NCBI GenBank assembly: GCA_025738555.1
Contig: JAOVFP010000002.1
Location: 682,001 to 746,000, forward strand
Source of the DNA: Cyathus striatus
Lineage: Eukaryota; Basidiomycota; Agaricomycetes; Agaricales; Nidulariaceae
Direction of reading: 5' to 3'
DNA: 64,000 nt
A model generated the notes under the pieces. It saw only the letters and a program-made list of their open reading frames with translations. It was not told where the DNA came from and made no database searches. The position numbers and the translations under genes were made by a program. Below are positions 35,138-46,179 of this stretch, piece by piece (within the stretch, counting starts at the first letter, position 1; every line of letters starts with the position of its first letter).

Positions 35138-37344
35138 GGATGGTAACCTTTGAGACATATCTGTGGTGCTTAACCTGTATATGGGCTATATTCATGCCAG
35201 AAATCACTCAACATATTTTATTCTGGTTATTAATAATTTGGCTATTTCAATGGCTCCCAAGTGCAATACTAGTTCTATTTATTTTTATTCAACCAGTACT
35301 TGCAGCAGGAGAACAATCATTTCCTAACATCACATTTGATGTGTTCAGTAAATTTATTTTGTCAAATTTTGGTTCCAATATCACACTCTCTGCCACATTG
35401 GTTATATTGTTCTCTATGATTGATAATGTTGATTTGTTGAGTCTTCATGCAAGACAGCAGAATGCAAAGTTAACAGGAGAAAAAAATGTTGATGCAACTG
35501 CATGGATTAGATTACTGGCTAGAGCTATTCAGGAAAAAATTGGCATGGACTCAGATGATCTCTTTGAAGATTATGAAATTAATGAACACACAACTCAAAC
35601 AGGCAGATCTATTTTGTTAGGCACTAAATTAAATGAAATGGCAAGACTTCTGAAGTTGTATCCTTTCAATCAGGAGAGGAAAGTTTTTGGAGGTCAACTG
35701 AAACCTGTATCTCATGCTAGTATTGATCCTGTTCATATAATATGTCCTATAGCTGCAGAGTGTGAGACATGGAGCTGTAAAGGACGGGCACTACATGTGC
35801 ATACTAAAGTTAGAGATGTACCTAAAGCAACATTAATTAAAGGCTCAAAAATATTTGAACATGCTTATGTAGTATCAGGTGTTTGTGAAAAATGTAAAAC
35901 ATTATATTCTGCAGAACATGAATGAGCCTATGATGAAAAACAGGGATATTATATGGTTCATTTAAACTCTGCTAAATATCTGAAAGTAGGAAAAAAACTA
36001 TGGGTAGATAGGGCATTTTCTCAAGGTGTTCTGAATGGTATATATAGCTTTCATGCATCTGCTGCAGCATATATGGAATATTGGAACAACAGTTTTGGAA
36101 ATGGAAAGGAAATAAGCTGAAGACAAGTCTGGGAGGCTTTTATACATGAATCAATATTCATGGTTTCTGCAGGATCTGGTGTTAATTTTATTAGTCTTGA
36201 TGGACTTTCAATTACTGCATTAACAGAAGAAGCATTTGCAAGGTTGGGTGAAAATGGAAAAATACGTGCATCACATAATCACAGCTGCTTAGAGTGTACA
36301 CAGCCTTATAGAGAAACTCAAGACTCACTACCAAATGAGAGTGCAACAGTTAAAATGGTAGTAATTGATGGGATTGTTATGGGACCACAGGTAATGCACA
36401 ACTAAAACTAAACAATATTATACTAATACATATTTTAAGCACTGTGCATATGACAATTGTTCCAATACTCTTGTAAACCATAGAGGAGGTGTATTTTGTG
36501 ATGTTCACAACCAAGAATTTGGAGCAAGATGCCATGCTTGTGACTGTCAAAATCAAAAGATAGATAATACACAAGCTTGCAATGAGCACCAGGAAATGTG
36601 GCGTAAATATAATTTAGAACATAGTTCAGATTATTTAAATGGTGCATGAAGAATGCTTCGCAAACCAGCTGAAAATCCACCTTGGAATAAAAACTGAGGA
36701 AGATGTGCTCAGCAGCCTCATGATGAGTCAGATACCAATATTCCAAAGAAATCTCATTATTTTAGTGCCTCTTGCTATTATTGTGTAGAAACAATATGTG
36801 CTCCATGTGGTGCTGTAATTGCATGGACAAAGTTTGTGAAGTCTGAGTCAACAATCAATATACTTAAGTTCTTAGAAGATGTTTTTCCTGATGAAGAATT
36901 AAGACCAGATTATATATGTATTGATAAGGCATGTAAACTTCTTCGAACAGCAGTTGCAAATGGAAGTTGGGTAGATTGGTTTAAAAGTAGCCACTTTGTA
37001 GTAGATGGCTATCACTATACAAATCACTGCTCAGATGATTATCTTTGTAGAAAGTGGTGTAATCCAGCACCACAAGATGGTTCTGCACCAAACCTTGTTT
37101 ATATTGCACAAGACAGAAATGGTGAAAGATATCACAAATGAGCATTCAATACACAAGCTTGTGAACAACTAAATTCATGGCTTGGTGGGTTTGAATCTAT
37201 AATGAAACGTATGACTCCAAGCAACTTTAATTAGTTCATACATTCTATGATCTTTTATCATACTCAACAAGTAATAAAACAGCAGAACAGCCAAAACTTT
37301 AGTATTATTAGTGAAGATTTTGAATGTGATGATGGTCTGTTGTA
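35138..37344 (+). pseudogene. KDZ transposase with CxC5/CxC6-like domains, six premature stops
   Basis: The frame from about 35310 carries a CxC5-like region (ITFDVFSKFILSNF, then ICPIAAECETWSCKGRALHV and VSGVCEKCKTLY). After a 49-nt intron (36391-36439) comes a CxC6-like cluster (HCAYDNCSNTLVNHRGGVFC and RCHACDC). The KDZ core follows with YYCVETICAPCGAVIAWTKF, RPDYICIDKAC, VVDGYHYTNH, LCRKWCNPAP and NTQACEQLNSWLGGFES. Asp in CIDKAC and Asp in VDGYHY are probable catalytic residues. In-frame stops are TGA at 35923, 36118, 36647, 36695 and 37139 and TAG at 37232, yet all segments stay in one continuous frame either side of the intron. The hydrophobic stretch at 35140-35300 is probably not part of the enzyme. 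Inactive copy. Confidence 0.85.
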
Positions 37345-37710
37345 GAAGCATTGGAAGATGTGGTAGAAGAGGCATCAGAAATAATAGGTGTGGGAAATAT
37401 GGTAGAAGATGTGTCAGAAAATGTGGTACAAATGTAGTACAGAGATATCTGGTAGGAGAATAATAGGTGTGGGAAAATATTGTAGAAGAGGCATAGGAAG
37501 ATGTGGTAGGGAGATAGTATGCTATCAGTACTGAAGGGTGTGGGAAAATGTAGTAAAGAGTAGTAGTGGTAGCATGTACTGAAGGGTGTGAGAAAATGTA
37601 GTAAAGAATAGTAGTGGTAGCATGTACTGAAGGGTGTGGGAAAATGTAGTAAAGAATAGTAGTAGTAGCAAAGATGTAGTAGTGAGATAGTATGTTATCA
37701 ATAGGTGTGG
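37330..37710. repeat. Tandem repeat near the right end of the KDZ element
   Basis: Degenerate units of 50-75 bp with GTGTGGGAAAATGTAGTA, GAATAGTAGTGGTAGCATG and TACTGAAGGG. They directly follow the transposase C-terminus, so the true end of that reading frame is unclear. Confidence 0.7.
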
Positions 37711-37754
37711 GAAAATACACCTGGAGTCTTAAACAGAACTTACTGTAAAAATAC

Positions 37755-37975
37755 AAAGTCCATCAGGACTCCACCAGGACTCCATCAGGACTTCTTATAT
37801 TCCAGCAGGATGTCATCAGGACAATATCTATTCCATCAGGACTCCATCCGGACTCCACCTGGACTCCGCCGGACTTCGCTGGACTCCACCAGATTCCATC
37901 AGGACTCCGCCGGACTCCACCTGGACTATCTGGACTATATTGAGTCTGTCCAGAGTCCAGACAGACTGGGGGGGG
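37755..37975. repeat. Right subterminal repeats of the KDZ element
   Basis: At least ten copies of CATCAGGACTCCA / CCGGACTCCACCTGGACT type words, ending in a run of nine or more G just inside the terminal AGTGTAAAGTACTG. Confidence 0.75.
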
Positions 37976-38247
37976 GGAGTGTAAAGTACTGCAAATCTGT
38001 TTAAAATTCAAAGATGAAGTGTCTGACTAGTACATATCATTCCTCCTGATCTGACATTGAGGTTCTCACCACTTTTGTAGCTACTCATATATCTTTTGGA
38101 TTGATGCAACTTCTGAAAATACTGCTGATCAAAGCTTCAAGGATATTTATAAAATATATGCAAAGGATATGCTATCTGGGGTTTCATATTCTGTTTCTGT
38201 AGTCCTGCAGTGGATGAAGAACCTTAAAACTGAATGGCTCACTGGGC

Positions 38248-39409
38248 TGATAAGACTAACTTTTAGATTATGTTTATTTACATAGTTTTAACACCACCAA
38301 CAAAGAACATACAGTTCAAGTTAGATTATATTTAGTTTGAGGGTGCAACAGTTTTAAGTATAGTAAAGTGAACAATGTATTTAATAGTAGACAGTGCGAT
38401 TGCTTTCAGATACTTTCAGAACAGACTTTCAGATTTCAGATTTATACTTGGAACTTCAATATCAATTCAGAACATACTCTACTGTGAGAATGGAAGTACA
38501 GCCAGTGCAGTGCTTGAGGTACTCTAAAGGTATGTCTAACTACCTATATACTCAAATTACATGGCAGCGGTCTCATGCATGATAGGATAGATATGGTAAA
38601 TAGTACGTCATAGTGTCTAAGAATTTTACAGATACTCCAGAGGTGTAGTTGGCCCTCCATACAAAGAAGCATGTGGACACACTCTGTTTCTGAGATGCAT
38701 CATGGCACAGTGCATGGCTATTATTAGACACACATCAGTACATGTGCTATTACATGTGCTATTCTTGGCCAAGTACATGGATATAACGGATACCAGTGTT
38801 TCCAGTACTGGTGCATCTGATGGCACTTACCCAATGTGCCATGGGTAGTGTTCAGCACATGTTCCAAAGTCCTGGGGGCATGTGGTTTCCCACATGGTGG
38901 CAGTTTTACACAGGAGAGATGCATGGATGTTCCAGGTTATTCAAGAGACTGCATGATAGCTCTGAGTTGTGGTATCCAGTGGTACTAAGAATTATCTAGA
39001 TCGAAGTATTTCCCTGACATTGTGTGATTGTCTAACTTGGTACCATGAGTGTTATTCTGGGTATGGAGAAGTACAAATACATTCCTGAGTATTACCTTTG
39101 GGGCTTTTCTTTATAGTATAGTTATCTAGTACTCATAATTTCTATAGGAATTGATAGTCCAAATATATTGTTGTTGTGTCGAATCCCTGGGTTTGTATCA
39201 TGTAGATACTTTGACTGGCAGCGCAGGACTCAACCCCAGCCCTTGGACTCTTCCCTTGATAGTGTTATTCAATATAGAATACTCTAGTTGGCAGCTCAGG
39301 ACTCACCCCAACTCTTGGACTCTTGGACTTGATTCTCTAATTGTATTACTGGTACTTAGACATCTATTATATTTCGAAAAATATCCCTTATATTTTACTA
39401 GGTGTATCA
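38248..39409. mobile_element. TGATAAG-family LTR-like element, copy B, in NLR2
   Basis: Starts TGATAAGACTAAC and ends CTAGGTGTATCA, 1162 bp. Flanks are TGGGC on the left and AGAGC on the right; the expected target in paralogues is CCAGAGCTAG, so the left duplicate has probably mutated. The adjacent loss of the Walker B segment may predate or accompany the insertion. This uninterrupted copy gives the reference length for the family. Confidence 0.8.
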
Positions 39410-40510
39410 AGAGCTAGTTGAAAAGTTTCTACCACCTGGAAAAAAGGGCAGTATTATAACAAGTAAAAATCCAGAACATCTAAGAATTGTTTCTCCTGAG
39501 AACTCTTCAGAAGTGTTTGTAATGAGTGAAGGTACAGCTGTTAAATTGCTACTTAAAGCTTCTGGTTTGAATAAAAATCCTGAAAAATATCTTGAAGTGG
39601 CTGTAGATATATGTAAAGAATTATATTATCTTCCATTGGCTGTTGATCAAGCTGGGGCATATATAAGTGCTAGAAACTGTAGCATTGATAAATATATGTC
39701 AATTTATGATAAGCATAGGTCCAAATTAATGACCAACAAAAAGTTCAGAGGAGCTTCAAAGTATAATAAGACAGTATATGGAACATGGGAAATATCATTT
39801 GAAAAAATATTCGAAATGTCAAATAATGAAGAAGATGAATATAATGCAATGGCTGCAAAGTATGCTATAATACTGATTAATATATGTGCTTTTCTACACC
39901 ATGAAAATATATCTGATGAAATTTTTGAAAGAGCTGCAAAATATTACCCAGCTCATGTTAGGCAATATAAAAATTGTGCTCATCCTGTTTTTCTTCCTTC
40001 TATGAACACAGCTCTACTTAACTTTGATGATTATAATAATTGGAATGAAATGCAATACAGAGAAAGTGTTACAATTCTATTGTCTTTCTCACTGATAAAA
40101 AGAAGCATGGATGGTGAAAAATTTGGATTGCATCCTTTAGTGCAATCATGGTGTAAAGATAGAATACTCTTAAAAGAAAGAAATTCATGGATCTGGATTG
40201 GGAGAGGATTATTGTTGAGCTCTGTTTTTTATGATAATGATTCAATTGAATATCACTATCAAAGTTCTATTCAGCTTCACTGTATGAAAATTTTTTCAGA
40301 TGAACATGTTGATGATATAGTGTACTATCATGATATTTATGAGATCTTTGCATACATATTGAGAAATAATGGAAAATACAGCTTAGAATTGGAATTAAGG
40401 CTTAGAATATTGCAGAAAAATAATGAAATATTTGAAAGGCCAGTACCACAGATGCTGGAAGTGAGTACTATAATTCAAGGGAGTATGCATCCAGATATAC
40501 TGATAAGTAT

Positions 40511-42558
40511 TAGGGCTGCACACTGTCCATATACGGGATATGGCTGTTTATTTACGGGTATTTTACAGATACAGATAAGCCATACCTGTACTGTATTTTA
40601 AAATGGCGAAGGCGCTAACAGTACAGATGGTAAAAAATATGGCTGTATATGGGTGTATGGTTGTTGATAGATCAATTTTTTTATACTCTATGACATTGCT
40701 AAAGTTGTAGTATAGAATCTACTTGCACTGGAGCCTAAGGTAATGCTTTGTGAGCATCAATGAACATATAGTTTCAGCATGTAAACTTGCATGGCAGAGG
40801 GAGATAGTGTCTCATCCACCAAAGAAAACATGTTCAACTGCAATAGCAGATCCTGAGTTTATAGTCATGTCATTAATTATTAAAATAGTGAAATAGCAGA
40901 AAGACAAATCAGGAATTGATAGAACATCAGTTGCAAGAAAGTACAAATTAGAAAACTGAGCCTTATGCCCTAGCCACCATTTGAAGGGGTCGCATGAGTA
41001 GAAATCCTCTAGTGGTAACTTAAAGTGCTCCTTGAGTTTGTTTGCAACTTGTCATTGCATTTTTTGATATCATCCAAGGAATTCATAGTTGAACCCAGCC
41101 TGTGTCTGCTGGAGATGAGGTGTGCTGGTACTGCGAGGGCCTGTTCCCTTCACATAATGCATGTTAAAATGAGTATGGAGAAGGTCCTTAGCATATTCCA
41201 AGTATTCAAGTAAGTCGGAGTCACAATCATAGTCATCTTTGAGCCCCTCATAAGAAATATGTAGATCTAGAATTGTACATAGTTGAAATAACACTCCTCT
41301 CTCCTGCACCAGGTATAACTTCTCTGATGCTCTGTTTTTTGATCACTGTGTAGAGGAAACAATGAGCTTGAGGCCTAAACAAAGAAATATGTAAGTGAGT
41401 CAGTGAACATCTGTTTGACCTTGGGTGTTCTAAGGTGTTGAGAAGGGAGGGTAAATTCAACTGGATTGGGGTGAGGTAGATACATGGTATTTAAAGAAAA
41501 CTAAAATAAAGAGAGTACTTAATAAGGAATAGTTGAATAAAGCGGAAATTAATAGTGTTGAGATTGTAGATTGTTGAAAGAAAAAGGAAAAGTTTGAAAC
41601 ATAAAGCATACCAATGAATTGAAAGAAATTTATAAAATAGAAACTTGAGGAGAGGGATGACATGGACACTGGTAAGGTGAACTGTGGTATTTAGTGGAGC
41701 TTGGTAGTGCACAGTACTGATGATCTTGAGTAATTGCAGTGTTGCGGGCGATGTGGAAGTGTCAGCATTGGAGGGAATCAGTGGGAGAGAGAGAGCACAT
41801 GAATGTGAACAAATGCATCGACATGCACATCACTTGATTATGTAATGGAAATTGTAATGTGTCAATTTTTGTAGTGCAGGCAAAATGCCTGCTCTACAAC
41901 TGATATCCTTCCTCTCTCCTGCACCAGAGCTCTGCATTTACCCACCTACCCTTTCCCATTACTTGTCTCTATGTCCATTTTACTTACTCATTTTTACTTG
42001 TACTTATTTGCTAGTAACTTTTCTCTCATAACTATGGGTTTTCCTGCATGAGGGTTTTGACACACCCAGTTGGATAGACTATTACATTGTCTCTTCATTT
42101 TGTTTATCACATACCTCAACTTTCTTTTCTTCACTTCACTCTGTTCTTTATTATTATTATCTTTTCTCATGTAGTATATCATACTTGATGCTCGGCATTT
42201 AATTCTAGTTTCGTCGATGCCAGGGCACCCACCTCTGAGGTTGGCACTTCCCATCACACTACTTCTACCTCACTCCTTCCTGCGAGAGTCCCCGATTGGC
42301 ATAGGTTGGTGAGGAAGTTCGGGGGACAAGACTTGGATGCAATTTCAGAACTTTGGAATGTTATAAAATCATGTGATATATGTTCTCACATACAGTCTAT
42401 ACAATATCCATTATGGCCATAGATTAATGGCTGTAAATACCTCAGACCATACTGTATACCATCCATATTTCCTCAAATGAAAAGTGTATATGGTATGGTA
42501 CAGTTAGTGCCATAAGCCATACTGTATACCATTTAAACAGTTACGATGTGCAGCCCTA
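40511..42558. mobile_element. hAT-like transposon, about 2.05 kb, in the NLR2 TPR region
   Basis: Terminal inverted repeats TAGGGCTGCACA at both ends (right end TGTGCAGCCCTA) and an 8-bp target duplication ATAAGTAT (40503-40510) / AGAAGTAT (42559-42566) with one mismatch. The target is a TPR-coding motif (ACAAGTATG) repeated in all three NLRs. A decayed hAT transposase lies on the minus strand. Subterminal words around 40550-40680 and 42380-42540 (TATGGCTGTA / CATACTGTATACC) repeat at both ends. Confidence 0.88.
40731..41310 (-). pseudogene. hAT transposase remnant (C-terminal dimerisation region)
   Basis: Read from the right on the minus strand, translated segments are HISYEGLKDDYDCDSD, then LKEHFKLPLEDFYSCDPFKW followed by WLG, then a DVLSIP-like motif and SGSAIAVEH, and finally DTISLCHASL with a LMLTKHYL end. 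These match the order of the conserved hAT C-terminal dimer domain (ExxxYxxxxxxD...PxxWW, then SxxSAxxERxFS and the block after it). Frame changes and a stop after FFGG show decay. Only the C-terminal third is visible; no BED zinc finger or upstream catalytic region was found. Confidence 0.75.
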
Positions 42559-42566
42559 AGAAGTAT

Positions 42567-43680
42567 GAGTAACCTGGCAATCACATACATAAATCTGGGG
42601 AAATTTATGGAAGCTGAAGTGCTGGAAATTGAGGTGTTGGAGATGAGAACCAGAAGTCTTGGAAAAAATCATGCATACACACTGACAAGTATGGGTAACT
42701 TGGCAATGATACAGAGAATACTTGGGAAATTAATGGAAGCTGAAATGCTGGCAATTGAGGTGCTGGAGTTGAGAACTGGGATTCTGGGAAAGGAGCACTC
42801 AGATACAATAACAAGTATGGCTAATCTGGCATACATATACACAGATCTTGGGAAATTAATGGAAGCTGAAATGCTAGAAATTGAGGTCCTGGAGATGAGA
42901 ACCAAAACTCTGGGAATGGAGCACCTAGATACAATAACAAGTATGGGTAACCTGGCAGTGACACAGAGACAACTTGGGAAATTTATAGAATCTGAAATGC
43001 TGGCAATTGAGGTGCTGGAGTTGAGAATCAGAATTCTAGGAAAAGATCACCCACATACAATGTCAAGTATGGGTAACCTGTCAGTAATACAGGGAAATCT
43101 TGAGAAATTTATGGAAGCTGAAATGTTGGAAATTGAGGTGCTGGATATGAGTATCAGAATTCTGGGAAAGGAGCACCCAGATACAATAACAAATATGGCT
43201 AATCTGGCATACACATACAAAGATCTTGGGAAATTTACAGAAGCTGAAATGCTAGAAATTGAGGTGCTGGAGATGAGAACCAGAACTCTAGGAAAGGAGC
43301 ACCCACATACAATGACAAGTATGACTCATCTGGCATGCACATACAGAGACCTTGGAAAATTTATAGAAGCTGAAATTCTGGCAATTGAGGTACTGGAGAT
43401 GAGAATCAGAATTCTTGGGAAAGAGCACCCACATACAATAACAAGTATGGGTAATCTAGCAGTGATAAAGGGAGATCTTGAGAAATTTATGGAAGCTGAA
43501 ATGTTGGGAATTGAGGTGCTGGAGATGAGTACCAGAATTCTGGGAAAGGAGCACTCCAATACAATAACAAATATGACTAATCTTGCAAATACATACAGAA
43601 GTCTTGGGAAATTTATAGATGCTGAAATTCTGGAGAATCAAGTTTTAGAGATGAAAATCAGAATTCAAGAGATAGCATAG
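42567..43680 (+). CDS. TPR tail of NLR2 (part of the split gene)
   Basis: About nine 42-residue kinesin-light-chain-type TPRs with consensus MSNLAxTYxxLGKFMEAEML-EIEVLEMRTRILGKEHPxT. DNA units of 126 bp are very similar, suggesting recent repeat turnover. It is entered here because it keeps an open frame of about 370 codons, but it is the 3' end of NLR2 cut off by the hAT insertion and has no promoter of its own that I can see. Confidence 0.8.
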
Positions 43681-43908
43681 TTGATCTCCAATTTTCCCTT
43701 TTATTAACATCTGTCTCTTGTGCTCTTGTGCTTATTTTTTTCTTTTTCTGTAATTCATCTTCCCATTTCCAGGTTTACATTCTCTCCTGATGTGATATAC
43801 ATTTGGTTTTTATATTTTACATCATTCTTATATATTGCATTATAAAATCTTTTACCTTACTTACAATTTATTGGAGAGTGCTTCTATTTGATTCTATAGA
43901 ATATGAAG

Positions 43909-44280
43909 TACCTAATTTAGTGCAACATAGTGTAAACTAAAAGACTTGGGTGCAAGATGCTTCCCAGCAAGGTAGGGTAAATATGAGTGACCCAGCATTT
44001 TCATGGCTGTGGTAGTGGAGTACCCAATCATAAACAGAAGCTGTCTGGGGAAGGACAAAGTACTTCAGACTTTTACAGAGATGCAAAAAGTTGTACACCA
44101 TTCTCTGCACATCCATCACAGTGAGATCTGGACACAATGGGCATGGCGTGACATACTTGTTTGATTGTTTGGTATCAAGGCCTGTCGATGTGTAACCAAC
44201 TAAAAGTAACAATGTCCTCGAGATGTGTTCAGTTTCAAGGGCATTGTCACTTATAGTTGACATTTTGATGTAATACTAAA
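43909..44280. repeat. Partial or diverged AAAGTACC-family copy
   Basis: Starts AAGTACCTAATTTAGTGCAA, close to the ends at 32790 and 44348, and keeps ACTTGGGTGCAAGATGCTTCC. It then departs from the other copies. It is probably a truncated relative inserted in the NLR2 3' region. Confidence 0.55.
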
Positions 44281-44347
44281 ACTCAGATTACAGGAAAAGT
44301 GTGCTGGATTGGTGTTCAACTAGTATGGTACATAAGACATAGCAGGT

Positions 44348-46179
44348 AAAGTACCTAGTCTAGTGCAATGTAGTATTAATTAAAATAACATTAATTCTAC
44401 TCACACCACGTGCACTCACTAAGAAAGTGCTCAGTGGGTAAGACTCGGATGCAAGATGCTTCCAGGTGAAGTAAGGTAAAGGGATAGTGTTGAAGACCGA
44501 TGTCCAAGGTGGAATGTGTGCTTAGCAAACACTTTGATGCATGTTTGACGTGCATTCCTTAATCTTGGACTTAACACAGGTTTACAACTTCACACTTCTC
44601 ATTGCACTTAGAATCTCAATGCTCACACAAATACTAAAGCATGACACTAGATGGTATTTCTTGGGGCACAGGAGACTGCTCTCATACTACTCTACTCTAC
44701 CTATTAAATATCATACAGAACTATGGCTAGAGAAACTATATAGTTGATACAAATACAGTAATTTACACATTAGCTAAGTGGTAAGGTAGACATTTAGACT
44801 GGATACAGGCATCTGGGATGGACCAGAGTAAATCACAGATACACAAACATACAAGTGCCAAGAACACATCCATATGGGAAGATAATGAAGGGCAATAACT
44901 CATCCTGCAGGAAGAACACTCCATATGGAGGCATGATGCCATTGTTATGTACTGATTCTCTTCCTGCTTAGAAGTGGTTGCGAAGATGCCCAGAGGGCGT
45001 GGGAAAACTATAACAGAAACCCGAAGTGAGTACAGGTACAGGAACAGGAGTGGGAGTGCAGAAGTGAACTGTGGCTTCAGCATATGTGCTGCACTGCCTG
45101 GATATCGGAATGGTTTGTATTTCACAACAGATGATATCCAATGTAAGGAAATGTTCCAGAGTATGCGAGGGGCTTCGCCACTACACTAGGCAGTGGGAGA
45201 GAAACCCAAAGGAAAACCTGGAGTGGGTTTTGGAACTTAGAGTAGGAAGAAAGTGTACAGAGATGATATGAATGCTGAAGACTACCTAGTACATTTGGAA
45301 GACTATTTATATGTACTAGTAAGACATAGGTATGAATCTGGAGACAGAATGCTAAGTGTAAGTAAACAAAATAAAGACTGGGCAAAGAGGAGTAGTGGCG
45401 CAAATGACACACTCAGAATGAAGAATAAGAAACTAAACTACATTTACCATAATGAAATGTACAAGTGAGAATGGAAGAGAGGAGTAATGGTATAATGATG
45501 TGGTGAGGCTGTTATAAGAGAAACTATGTATCTGAAGTATCTGATAGAAAACCTGATGGGTTCCAGGTATGTTCCCAGGTGGGAATGTTGGAAAGTGTAA
45601 ACCCATGGCAGGTACATTCCAGGAATGGAACAGGTGTATTGGAAGGTCACATGGGAGCGTTCAGTAACATCAGCACAATGTAGCCAGGCATGGATATAAC
45701 AGCTGTGTGCTTTGACATGTGGAAATGGGAACTGCTGAATCAGCCTGCTGGGAATGCTGGGTCTCAGACCTAGCCAGGTGCCTATGGCATGCTGATGCAC
45801 AGCACTGGTACAGCATGGTTAGATAGCAGCACTTGCTGGGAGTCTCATTCTCATGCCTTTTCATATGATGCAATAACATGGCTTTGATAATTTATTATTA
45901 GAATAGATGCATGCTTAGCTTGATCTCCAGCCTTACTGGTAACTATTTCCCACCAATGTCAAGAATAAACTCTGACCTTGATGTTTCTATTCTTAGATGC
46001 TTGCCTACTTAGGCTAGAAATGTCCCTTATTAGTGCAAATCATTCTCACACTAGCTAACAGTCCAGGACCTCTACCTTAGCTACTAAATATAACCCAGAT
46101 ATATTATACTGTTTGTAAGTAGTGCTTAGAATATGGAAATAAATGTTTTATAGTAGGTAGAAGTATGCTAGGCATATTA
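44348..46179. mobile_element. AAAGTACC-family LTR-like element with internal extra sequence
   Basis: The duplication CAGGT is perfect at 44343-44347 and 46180-46184. Ends are AAAGTACCTAGTCTAGTGC and CTAGGCATATTA. It aligns to the 32790-33856 copy except for about 765 bp (roughly 44941-45704) absent there. Relative to that copy, nearly every CpG is TpG or CpA. Confidence 0.85.
44941..45704. other. Extra segment inside the AAAGTACC element
   Basis: In the other copy GATGCC is followed directly by GCGCGCTTTGAC; here about 765 bp separates GATGCC from GTGTGCTTTGAC. No clear target duplication or terminal repeats, and no recognisable protein. It may be an insertion, or the shorter copy may carry a deletion. 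Confidence 0.45.

Larger units (their letters stand above)
27994..37991 (+). mobile_element. KDZ-superfamily DNA transposon, about 10.0 kb, in the NLR2 P-loop exon
   Basis: The 8-bp target duplication CAAATCTG is perfect at 27986-27993 and 37992-37999, and the empty site is visible in NLR3 (about 52405-52420). Termini are GAGGTCTTTACACTTG at the left and, on the opposite strand, CAGTACTTTACACTCC at the right. Inside each end lie subterminal repeats of GGACTCC type. The body holds a long minisatellite, a Lys-rich accessory gene and a KDZ transposase with CxC5- and CxC6-like cysteine clusters. An LTR-like element (31754-33985) is inserted in the accessory gene. Premature stops in the transposase mean this copy is no longer autonomous. 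Confidence 0.9.
27022..43680 (+). pseudogene. NLR2: NB-ARC-TPR paralogue split by three transposons
   Basis: Host segments are exon 1 from the ATG at 27022, exon 2 from about 27789 to 27993, 38000-38247, 39410-40510 and 42559-43680. They align to NLR1 and NLR3 in order. Intron 1 is enlarged to about 0.7 kb. The P-loop reads GMGDIGKTQ, with Asp replacing a Gly. An in-frame TGA at 27941-27943 sits where NLR1 has CGA. The Walker B region is lost: sequence between two GGCTC repeats is missing just before the second insertion, leaving GAATGGCTCACTGGGC. The remaining NB-ARC part keeps the GLPL-like PLAVDQAGAYI and MHD-like LHPLVQSW. The tail has about nine TPRs and ends at TAG 43678-43680. The gene cannot make a normal receptor; the 39.4-40.5 kb and 42.6-43.7 kb stretches would look like two separate genes to an automatic annotator. 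Confidence 0.85.

Noticed and set aside
35140..35310. Transmembrane N-terminus on the KDZ transposase
   Set aside because: The Trp/Leu/Ile-rich stretch precedes the conserved CxC5-like start; it is more likely intron or spacer read in an open frame than a membrane anchor on a nuclear enzyme.
42565..43680. Independent TPR protein gene
   Set aside because: It begins at the right target duplication of the hAT element and continues the NLR2 frame; it is a 3' fragment.
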